From Myotis daubentonii (taxonomy: Eukaryota; Chordata; Mammalia; Chiroptera; Vespertilionidae), in assembly GCF_963259705.1 (NCBI RefSeq), contig NC_081844.1, positions 108,376,965 to 108,440,964 of the forward strand: a stretch of DNA of 64,000 nucleotides. The letters are read 5' to 3'. Both the position numbers and the translations under genes were made by a program. Below, in pieces: positions 55,540 to 64,000 of the stretch. Each line of letters starts with the position of its first letter. The first letter of the stretch is position 1. The notes beneath the pieces were generated by a model that did not search any database, was not told the DNA's origin, and worked only from the letters and a program-made list of their open reading frames with translations.

Positions 55540-55605
55540 TGAGCCACAAAGCCTAAATATTTGACTATCTGACCCTTTATAGGAAAGTGTGCAATCCCTG
55601 TCTAG
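55540..55605 (+). repeat. MER5-like scrap
   Basis: gagccacaaagcctaaatattt and gactatctgaccctttatagg match the end of MER5-type elements. Short. Confidence 0.5.
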
Positions 55606-55744
55606 AGCATAAAGATTTTACATCTCACTTTCAACAAAAAGTTACCTGGAAAACATCTCATCCAACTAGGGCTATTTTGAGCATCTTCTTTAGTAGAGCG
55701 AACTGCTGAGTCTCACCTACTGGTGTTTTACTAAGAAATAAACA

Positions 55745-55875
55745 TTTCCCCCCAGTTTTATTGAGCTTATAACTGACATATAACATGATATCAGTTGAAG
55801 GTGTATGACGTGATGATTTGATATACATATGTATTGGGAAATGATTACCACAATAAGGTCAGAAATAAATTTTTC
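55745..55875 (-). mobile_element. Old L1 3'UTR fragment, antisense
   Basis: cagttttattgagcttataa followed by gtgatgatttgatatacata and attaccacaataaggtcag is the usual antisense 3' end of older L1 families. Confidence 0.75.
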
Positions 55876-58800
55876 CTTAAAATCCTCATCTGCAGCTAAT
55901 TATGTGTTCAAATGCACCAAGGGGAAGGCATGGAGACAAGTTATGAACGATGCCACCATTTTTCTGCAGCGAAACTATAATACCTGAAGCAAAGAAAAAC
56001 GAATCCAAACGACTACGCGAGCAAGACACATTCCTGAGCATAAACGACTTCAGTGAAGAGCGAAGAGGCCTAAAGCCAGCTGCAAACAGGACTAAGTTCC
56101 TTCTCAACACAAAAGTCTGTTTGTGAAAGCAACGCCGAAACCACATTGTTACAAGTGGGGCTCAGCCTCTGCATTTACAACTAATACAGTAAACCGAGGT
56201 TGTTAAGAATCTGCAAGTTCTAAACCAACAATATCTAAAACAGGAAAGTCTATACATTCACTGAACCCACATTGCTGGCTTGCTGACTCCTCTCAAAAGC
56301 CAATCTGGAGGAAGTCAACTTCCAGAGAGAGAAAGAATCCCTTAGCTACAGACACGGCATATTTCTCAACTAATTGAGGCGCGACAGCCAACTTTCTAAG
56401 AATGAAGACAACCCAGAAAGATCACTGCCTTCTCCTCCGCTCAGCTACCTGTTCTCTCATTCAGCTCGGTTTGTGTGTCCCACTGGTTCTCATTCTTATA
56501 ACTTTGTTTTCCTCCCCTGGCTCATTCAATAAAAAGTAAATATGACTCCTGAGGCTCCTTACAGCAAAGCACTTTCATAGCCACTGTATTGTCTTTTGTT
56601 TTTAAAATGCAGTTTGTCCACTGCATTTTAACATCCTGAATGTTCAGGTGTATCTTAGACTCGAAAAGTTGGTTTTCATTGGCAGAGTTTCCTCTTTTTT
56701 AATGGCACAGAAGTAAGGGTGTGTCGTAATCAATTGTATCTGAGATCTGATAAACTACAGTATGATTTCATCCGATCGTTACTACACTGCTGAGGGATTC
56801 GACCAGCTCCACATCACAGGTGAGACACTGATATGCCCGAGGACACAGTGGGAATGTGGTGCTGAGTATAAACCCCATGCTCCCCAGGACCCCACACTGT
56901 TTTGCCTCTCGAGGTTAACTTTTAACACTTAAAAACAGCCTAACCTAAGTACTTTGAACCGAAGTCTATCACTGTTAATTAAGACAGTACACACTTCTGG
57001 GGCTCTCCTCCAAGCTCCACATAACAAATATTAAGTCATTTTTTCCTCTCTTTCCATCCGTATTTTTTTTCTCAGCACACACTGTCTATTTATTGTCAAG
57101 TTGGATCAGAACTGCCTGAAGGCAGCTCAGTTATCTGACTCAGAAAGCCTCTCCTGTGGGCATTAGGTCGGCAGGAGAAGTCGTCCACGTGTTACACAAC
57201 CCGCTGTGTCGGGCTTGGCCCTCCCCTCACTCACTTGCTGGGTCCACCTACATGCTTGTCTGGTGAGGACACCACAGCGGCAGCTGCTCCCGCACGCAGA
57301 TTTCCTCAGTGCACCAGACCCCTGCACCTCAGTGTCTACCAGTCCCACCGAAAGCACTCCACAAATTACTGCCTGAAAAGGAACCTACTAGGTAGCCTCC
57401 AGTAGGAATTTTTACAGTTTTATCACTTTTAAAACTATTTTATATACTGTGTTTTTCTCTTGGTTCGTCCAAAGCACTGTGCTTTAAAAAACCTCTATAT
57501 ACCAGTGAAGGAAAAACTTCCGTAAGTTGAAGAACTAGAACCAACCTAGCACAGGCTGGAAGGCGAGATGGGCCTGCACAGGCCACAGAGGAAGGAAATT
57601 CCAGCCCGAAGAACTGCAGCTGAAGTCCCCACACCCCTGCGGGCAACCTGCAAACCAGCCCCTGGGAGGCTGGATTACAACTGTTAGGAAACCATGAAGC
57701 AAGACGGGTTTCCTTGAACATTCCCGTCTCCGCCATCCAGAATGCATACATCAAACCCACGTCCAGGAAAGAAAAACATCAGTAACAGCAGGAGTGTCTC
57801 CAGACACTGAGGCAGCTTTACCCACTGCAAACTGGAATGAGGGTAACTGGAGGTCTGGGTGCTTAGCATGCTTCCCTCAGACACCAATTAAAACATCCTT
57901 GGCATCTCTAAAACACATTCTGTGAGTGATAGTTCACAGTTTCAAACCATTTTAATAGTTATCTACCACTTGATTTAATAAGCAGAAACCGTGAGGAACT
58001 CTAAGCGGTGGGTACCTATTATCTGTTTTATGGACAGGTAATTAGGAGCACGCAATTTCTCAGTAATGACTCAGAGTAAGTCAGGAGCACTACCTGATTA
58101 TTAATTCAACCATTATAAATCCCTGCCTAGAGCTTCCATCAGAATGTGAACATACATGTAATTAACTAAAGAGTTACCTGTGAAACAATCCTGGGGTTAA
58201 ATAAAAAATGTAAACATCCACTGATAAAAAGCAATGATAATCAATGCTCGATCCATTAGAGACTGCAAAATGCTGATCCTCTCATGTTGTCATTCCTTCT
58301 TCAGTTACAAACTGATAGACTTTTATAAAGAGAAATGTCCTCATACTTTCCGTGTGGTTACCCAGTGCTTCAAGTCATAAAGGGTGGGGCTGACAGGACA
58401 AACCCTCTAATCACGTGCTCGGCTCCTCTGGCTGCCAGCCCATCAAGAAGCTAATGGGGGCCCACCTAGAGTCACTTCATTAGCATAAATTCATGTGTGA
58501 CTGAGAGGGGCTTGTTAATACAAAGAGATGCTCCCATCACCCCATCACCAGGAAATCCCGTGTTTCGGGAGCTCTGGCCCAGGAAAGGGGACAAAGACCA
58601 AGTATGTACTCCCTGTTCCGTCACAGGTATTTACACTCTTCCCACCAGGAAGCTCCCCACTGACACACCCTTCCGCCAATTCATCTTCACCATTCAGATC
58701 TCAACTTGGAAACTGGCCCCGCAGGTCCCAGTCCCTACCTTTGGACCCCCAATGCACCCTGTATTTCCCCATCGTAGAGTTTATCACACTAGCATTCCAA

Positions 58801-59099
58801 ATGTCCACGTCTTCCCCACAAGACTGCAAGCTAAACAGGGTTGGGGACCAGGCCTGTGTACTACACCAGCGACTCTCAGGGCCCAGCACAGAGCCTGGCA
58901 TTCAGTCAGAAGGAGGGGGAGGGGGAGAAAGAGAGAAAAAAGTGAGAGACACCAACTAAGGAGCACCAGCAAAGGAGGGAAGATAAGCAAGGAGGGAGAG
59001 GCGGAGAAAGAAATTCATGACTAATCTCCTGGTTAACAGAATGAACTTAGGTTTTAAGGGTCAAACAACATTGTAACAGCAGCAGTCCTTTGATAATTT
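55876..59099 (-). other. LMTK2 intron 1, part without recognised elements
   Basis: About 3.2 kb of AT-rich DNA, with a GA-rich stretch near 58905-59010. No exon, RNA gene or named repeat recognised. Confidence 0.4.
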
Positions 59100-59316
59100 T
59101 TTTAAAAAATATTTTATTGATTTTTTACAGAGAGGAAGGGAGAGAGATAGAGAGTTAGAAACATCGATGAGAGAGAAACATCGATCAGCTGCCTCCTGCA
59201 CACCCCCTACTGGGGATGTGCCCGCAACCCTGGTACATGCCCTTGACCGGAATCGAACCCGGGACCCTTCAGTCCGCAGGCCGACGCTCTATCCACTGAG
59301 CCAAACCGGTTTCGGC
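59100..59316 (-). repeat. Ves SINE
   Basis: Antisense copy close to consensus (cctgcacaccccctactgggg, accggaatcgaacccgggac). A short direct repeat ATAATTT flanks it. Located in LMTK2 intron 1. Confidence 0.93.
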
Positions 59317-60020
59317 AATAATTTGATGCTCTTATTTGACAAAGATTTTCCTCCCACTACTAACCACCCCCTAATGCATACTGTACTGGGTGGTCCTGTC
59401 CCTCCCCACCATTAAGTTCATCACTTATTCCCGGGTCTCAGAGAACTTCCAAAAACATTCTTAATTTACCCATTTTGCAATTCGTATTAAGCAGTGTAAC
59501 TATTAAGTTGTTTTCTTTAAACAGTAAGTTTTCTTAGAAAGTGGATTTCCCCCAACTTATGTTCTCCTCTGTTCGCGAGTATTCATTCACACACACCATG
59601 TTCTCCGCTACGTCTCCTTTCACCGGAAGCTGCAGTAGACTCACTTGGTGCCGGCAAACCAAAAGCCCAAAGGTGCCCTCTCCTCCCTGGCAGCCCAGGG
59701 CGTGTTGGGCTGTGGAGACGGGCTCACTGTCCCTGGGCTGCCACTCCTTTTTTTCTTGGTAAAAAAAGGAATCTAAGTAGATGCTTTCTAAGACATGACT
59801 CTAAATTTGTTGTTTCACTCAGCCTATTCCACTAAAATTTGTTATCAAAGGTTCATTTCACTCCAATTTTAAAGACACTAACTAGGATGGAAGCTACCAA
59901 AGAGAGCTCCCCTGAGGAGGCACAGCTTGGCCAAAAGGGTGTCGGGCTTAGGAGACTTCTGTGGGACCCGTGCCCCACACCTGGGGAATGATGGCAGGGG
60001 TGGTATTCCATGAACTAGAC

Positions 60021-60244
60021 CAGTGATATGAGCTCGGCGTGTCAGCATTTTGAAAAACCCTAACTTAACTCTGGTGCCGTGTCACATATAGAAATTTTTT
60101 GATATTTGCAACCATAGTAAAGCAAAGATGTATATTTTTGATATTTATTTTATTATTTAAATGCCATTTAACAAAGAAAAATCAACCAAAAAAATGACTT
60201 CGCGTGTCACCTCTGACACGCGGGTCATAGGTTCGCCATCACTG
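60021..60244. mobile_element. Second hAT-type MITE family
   Basis: 224 bp, starting CAGTGATATGAGCTC and ending GGTTCGCCATCACTG. Internal paired cggcgtgtc / gacacgcgg blocks lie near the ends, and the middle is AT-rich. It is flanked by 8-bp direct repeats AACTAGAC/AGCTAGAC with one mismatch. Different sequence from the SPIN-like pair. Confidence 0.82.
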
Positions 60245-61169
60245 AGCTAGACTCTTCATTAAGCGGATGGCGTGGCTGCCTGTGCAGTCATGCGCCGTGC
60301 TCAGAGCTTTGTGGCAACTCTGAATCAGGCCTTCCTGCAGTCCCGGAAGCCAGGTCAGAACAGGCAGCAGCCGGCCCCAGAAGCAGGACCTCGGGGCCCG
60401 TTTCCCAGGGCTCCTCCCCAACACCGGCCACTTCACTGACCACTACTGCCTCGGGGAAAGGACATTCTGTCTCTTCACTCAACTTCCCATGGAAATGTGT
60501 ACAAATGTGCAGGCAAATCAATGGAAAGTTGGAGTCACAACACAAACTTCAGCCAATACAATTTCTGCACAACAGGCCAAAGGCTAGGAGATGACCTAAA
60601 TGCATGCGCCTTACTTCCAGGTAGGGCAGACCCTAAAAATCCTAGAAAAACACGTCTACCTTTTTCTTTTTTCTAATTTCCTACAACACCTTGCTAGAGC
60701 CTATAGTCCCAGAGGCTGTGTAGCTTCCTAAGGCTTAAATTGAATTCTTGTTAATGTAACTGAAACAAAGTTGTAAGCAATGTGTCTTTTAAAAGTTCTC
60801 TCTTCAGAGAGGAAGTTGATGGCGGTATGGATGTAGCTGGACTGGCCAGAGGCATGGCTGGGACTGGGAGGTGGGTAAAGAGAATTCATTTTACTCTTCT
60901 GTCTGCTTTTGTGTATGTTCAAAGACCTCCGTAACAAAGTTTTCTTTTTTAAGTACTCTCTTCATAACTCAGCCAGAAACTGCTTACCACACCGGCCCTG
61001 GCAAGGCCCCGAGGCACACAAAGATGAGGTTTAACTAGGGTGTCCTGAGAGTGCTTCCCTGATGTGCCTTCACATTATACAGAAAAACAGACCAAGGAGA
61101 GGTTAACCCGATATAACTAGGTGCTTCCACACACTGAGGTGTCCAGACCAAGATAAAAGACCTTCCGGC

Positions 61170-61226
61170 TTTTTGCCGCCTCTCCATCAGAGAGGATGGC
61201 GCCCACCTGGCCCCAGCTTAAACTCT
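61170..61226 (+). other. R region, 5' copy, of the retroposed retroviral RNA
   Basis: 57 bp, identical to 62501-62557. It starts directly after the target-site duplication, as expected when the copy begins at the RNA cap site. Confidence 0.85.
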
Positions 61227-61341
61227 ATTTCGGCGTCTTGCTCTTTCTTTAATTCCTTAATCCCCAGCTCCTCCACTCAGCAAATGGACTGTTTCCTTTT
61301 CCATGCGGGACATGGAAAAGAGAGAAACAGCCCCCCACATT

Positions 61342-61362
61342 TGGCGCCCCCCAACAGGGATT
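61342..61362 (+). other. Retroviral primer-binding site, tRNA-Lys type
   Basis: Begins TGGCGCC and continues ccccaacaggga. It lies two bases after a CA dinucleotide that would end U5. Its form fits the lysine-tRNA primers used by betaretroviruses. Confidence 0.8.
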
Positions 61363-61655
61363 GAGTACAGAGGCAAAAGAAGAAAGCGAGGGGGTCACTC
61401 CCAGAAGCGTGTGCACACAGGTTCAAAGGAATAAGCAGGACACCCAGAAAAAACACATGATGTCAGGGAAAGCCAGGAGAAGATCATTTCAAAGAAAAAA
61501 TCCCAAGTAAGGTTTTTCCTTTAACCTTTGGTCGAGAATATGTTTGTATACTTTCAGAGAACAGTTTCAAGACCATGTGGATTTCTGCAACAACAGATCC
61601 CAACTGATCAGATTGCTCCAGCCACAAAGACAGGAAAGACAGTTCAAAGATAGAG

Positions 61656-62146
61656 ATGGTGAAGACGCCTTGTCATGATAGCAGTCAGCACCTGTGCATT
61701 GCTGCAGGTTGCCCAGGACCAAGAGCAAGGAAGAAGGAGCAATGCAGCCAATTCGGGTGCCAGAGCGTTACATCCGTCACCACAATGGACTCAGACATTC
61801 ACTCAAAAGGACTAAGTACTGCCCTAATGACAGCAAAAGGGAAGAAAAAGAAAAATGAAAGACGCAAGGGACTGTTGTGCCAATATGGAGTCATCTGAAG
61901 AAGTTAATGACTGAAGCACAACAGATTGTGGAAAAGCCAGAAGTTGAAGCTACTTCTTCAACCATGTTCCTGCTCATGCTAGCATCTGTTAGCTGCCAGT
62001 CTTCTGCAAAGTCCAAGGACTCTGAGGAAATATACACCAGCAGCAAAAGAGACTTTTTTTCATTTAGTAGCAAAAATGTTAATATGTCTATAGTTCTGAT
62101 TTCTCATATTGTTGTTTTGCATTGGCATTGTTTTGTTATTATTTAA
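61656..62146 (+). pseudogene. Remnant env-leader/Rec-like reading frames of the retroposed copy
   Basis: Two overlapping frames. One (61656-61898) ends in a strongly basic K/R run. The other (61877-62146) begins before a Trp-led amphipathic stretch and continues into a short hydrophobic core (FLLMLASV). That layout resembles the leader peptide of betaretroviral Env and the related Rec/Rem proteins. A third frame (about 61737-61853) contains VPERYIR and ends in the same basic run; it could be the 3' end of pol, which overlaps the env start in betaretroviruses. None is long enough to be a complete viral protein. The assignment is by layout only and is tentative. Confidence 0.45.
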
Positions 62147-62310
62147 TAGCCAGTTTTGTTCTTAACGTTCAAATTTTGAAAATGATAGCATATACGTAGT
62201 TTAGTTTTTGCATTTGTATTGTTTGCAATTGTTTTAATTCTAGAGCCCTACTATTAATGTTTAAAATTTTACTTTTATTATAGTAGCTTAAAAAACAAAA
62301 ACGGGGGAGA

Positions 62311-62557
62311 TGTAGAGGGCTGCCTGGGAGGCACCTAGGCATTTTCTTATAATTATTGTCAGTTGAACTCAGAGCATAGGCAGAGCCACGCCCTGGGAAC
62401 ATGCTTCCCCAATAAGGGTGGACATGTTAATCAGGCAGGGGCGGAACTAGATATGTAAATCTAGGCCTTTAAAATAAACCTGCTGTGTGGCTCAGCCCGC
62501 TTTTTGCCGCCTCTCCATCAGAGAGGATGGCGCCCACCTGGCCCCAGCTTAAACTCT
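62311..62557 (+). mobile_element. U3-R part of a retroviral LTR (3' end of the retroposed copy)
   Basis: U3 (190 bp) begins TGTAGAGGG after a purine tract. It has a TATA-like tttaaaata at 62469-62477, which also contains AATAAA, then R to 62557 followed by a pure A run. No U5 follows. Confidence 0.83.
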
Positions 62558-62586
62558 AAAAAAAAAAAAAAGACCTTCCGGCAATA

Positions 62587-62664
62587 GTCATATAGTCAAT
62601 TCTTGAAGTATTGAAGAGAATTACTTAGTGAAAATTAAGAAACTTCAAGGATTGACTATATGAC
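62587..62664. repeat. 78-bp inverted repeat (hairpin) next to the retroposed copy
   Basis: The arms 62587-62609 and 62642-62664 are reverse complements over 23 bp with one mismatch, separated by 32 bp. The size and AT-rich arms suggest a small palindromic MITE. The family is unknown to me. Confidence 0.8.
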
Positions 62665-63957
62665 AACTGTGTTTAAATTCCATCTCAGTACTTTCAGACA
62701 GTACATAGAAATAAATATCCAGAGGAGAAATGACTGGAATTATAGTCTGTGTGTGTGCATCTCGCTAATAAGTGAGTTCTCGATAGTGCAAGGCAGTGAA
62801 CTTGGTGAGCAGGGTGGGCTGGGCGGTAGGACCCCACATTCCACAATTAGTCTGCCACTGACTGGCAGTATGGGACTGGGTCTGCTCCTTAACTTCTCTG
62901 AGCCTTGGTTCCTGCACCTGTAAACTTGCATATCAGCTCCAAGTTCTAGCTATAAGGATATATAATTTCAAAATGTTATGATTCTACCCAGTGCCTATAT
63001 GGTTAATATTGGTTATAATGATCTTTTGTTAAAAGTTAATTTTTTCCTAAAGAAGAAATTAGATTACACATTTCTGAACTCCATCAGGCCTCTGGGAGAG
63101 TGTTCCCAGGGGACTATTTTGGTAAGTTTGTTATTTCTCAGTGTCTCACTAGCAATCAGTGTGCGGGTGCTGCATTTTAATAACAGTCTGAAGTCAGAGT
63201 CAAGTGGGGCTCTGCCTATAACTGCAGGCTGGGTCCTTGGAAAGTAACAGTTGCTACTGACATAAAGAACCATTCTAGAGAGGCACCCTGCCAGGGAGAA
63301 CCAGGAAGAGGATTATTTTTCCTTCTGAAAGGAACACAAGTTGAATTTATTGAGGTTCTGAGGAAGAATCTGCAATGTGAAAAACACATAAAACTTAAAT
63401 TTAGAGGCTATGTGAGAGGTAACCGACAGACCATAACACTTCTATTTTGCAATAAAAAACTGAAATTACAAAATTTCACAATTACTATTTGGTTAAAATA
63501 GATATTTGAAATGTGTAAAATGACTACAAATTCTCCCTCATCTACCTTCTAAGACCAAGATATCCTAGAGACTTACTTCCTATAGTTAAAAGTTGCAATT
63601 ATATATGAAACTCAAGTCTCCTGTTCACGATAGCAAAAAAAGAATGTAAGAGGTGTTTGGGATGGACTATGAACATGGAGAACACATGAGAAAAAAAAAA
63701 GAGCTTTTAAAAATTAAATTATAGTGGTTTCACTTTGGAATAAGAGCAACTTCTCTCTCAAAGTTCACTATCATAGATGCTTGAACTAATTTCTTTTCTC
63801 CTATTCAAGGCATATGTGTTGCAAAAAATAAGAAAGTCCTGAATTATCTGTACTGGTCTATGAACCTATGATGTTCTTAATCAAACCCATTATAATACAG
63901 CAGTTTCTGGGGTAGTTTACTTTTTTTTATTAAAAAAAGTTTTACTTTTTTAGAATA
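62665..63957 (-). other. LMTK2 intron 1, window end
   Basis: Contains the MIR-type relic at 62830-62950 and otherwise AT-rich unique-looking DNA up to the HeliBat at the window edge. Confidence 0.4.
62830..62950 (+). repeat. MIR-type relic
   Basis: tctgccactgactggcagta, gggactgggtctgctcctta and acttctctgagccttggttcc are MIR phrases. Confidence 0.65.
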
Positions 63958-64000
63958 CTAGAGGCTCAATGCACAAAATTCGTGTGTGGGGGGGGGGATC
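63958..64000 (-). mobile_element. HeliBat-type Helitron cut by the window end
   Basis: CTAGAGGCTCAATGCACAAA followed by attcgtgtgtgggg matches the reverse of the HeliBat 3' end. The rest lies beyond the window. Confidence 0.8.

Larger units (their letters stand above)
61155..62582 (+). mobile_element. LINE-1-retroposed copy of a betaretrovirus-like RNA (processed ERV copy)
   Basis: Order on the + strand: 15-bp direct repeat AAAAGACCTTCCGGC (61155-61169); R (61170-61226); U5 (61227 to about 61339); tRNA-Lys-type primer-binding site (from 61342, tggcgcc...ccaacaggga); leader and internal region; purine tract (about 62297-62310); U3 starting TGTAGAGGG at 62311; TATA-like tttaaaata about 30 bp before R; R again (62501-62557); A14; the same 15-bp repeat (62568-62582). 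The two R copies are identical over 57 bp. No U3 lies at the 5' side and no U5 at the 3' side, so this is a reverse-transcribed polyadenylated transcript and not an integrated provirus. The 15-bp TSD plus A tail is the mark of L1-driven insertion. The internal part is about 0.95 kb and contains no complete retroviral gene. Confidence 0.85.

Noticed and set aside
61656..61898. 80-codon frame considered as a new small host gene
   Set aside because: It lies wholly inside the retroposed retroviral copy and shares its boundaries. Annotated as a viral remnant instead.
61155..62582. Considered as an ordinary provirus or as a solo LTR
   Set aside because: The 5' side starts at R with no U3, the 3' side ends at R plus poly(A) with no U5, and the duplication is 15 bp.

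Overview
The window is a mammalian nuclear genome segment from a vesper bat (family Vespertilionidae); the genus cannot be fixed from the sequence. The mammal call rests on three protein-coding loci in the order and orientation known from human 7q21.3. The bat call rests on the repeats: many tRNA-derived Ves SINEs, at least six complete HeliBat-type Helitrons plus one cut by the window edge, SPIN-like hAT MITEs and a piggyBac-type MITE. That mix of young DNA transposons and Ves SINEs is characteristic of vespertilionids.

Layout. 1-8.6 kb (+ strand): the last 13 coding exons and 3'UTR of TECPR1, an autophagy and sphingomyelin-damage factor, in GC-rich DNA with few repeats. 8.6-12.3 kb (- strand): BHLHA15 (MIST1), with one intact 187-codon coding exon, a probable long 3'UTR that meets the TECPR1 3' end tail to tail, and a CpG-island promoter at about 12.1-12.8 kb. 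13.4-64 kb (- strand): LMTK2, a transmembrane kinase, from its roughly 3.5 kb 3'UTR through 13 coding exons to the membrane-spanning exon at 53.6-53.7 kb. The signal-peptide exon lies beyond the window, so 53.7-64 kb is first-intron sequence. All splice junctions were placed by reading frame, splice dinucleotides and remembered human protein sequence. No frameshift or premature stop was found in any of the three genes.

The LMTK2 introns hold nearly all the mobile DNA. They contain old mammalian L1, MIR, Tigger/MER2-like and MER5-like relics. Younger vesper-bat elements sit among these, often nested and with recognisable target-site duplications. Intron 11 also carries a G-rich minisatellite of about 460 bp.

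The most unusual object is at 61155-62582. It is a copy of a betaretrovirus-like RNA that reads R-U5-PBS-internal-PPT-U3-R-poly(A) and is flanked by a perfect 15-bp direct repeat. That structure is not an integrated provirus. It is what LINE-1 machinery makes from a packaged or cytoplasmic retroviral transcript. Its internal part is only about 0.95 kb, lacks most of gag-pol-env, and looks like a spliced env/Rec-type message.

The three genes are neighbours, not a pathway: TECPR1 acts in autophagosome and lysosome repair, BHLHA15 in secretory-cell differentiation, and LMTK2 in endosomal trafficking and PP1/CDK5 signalling.
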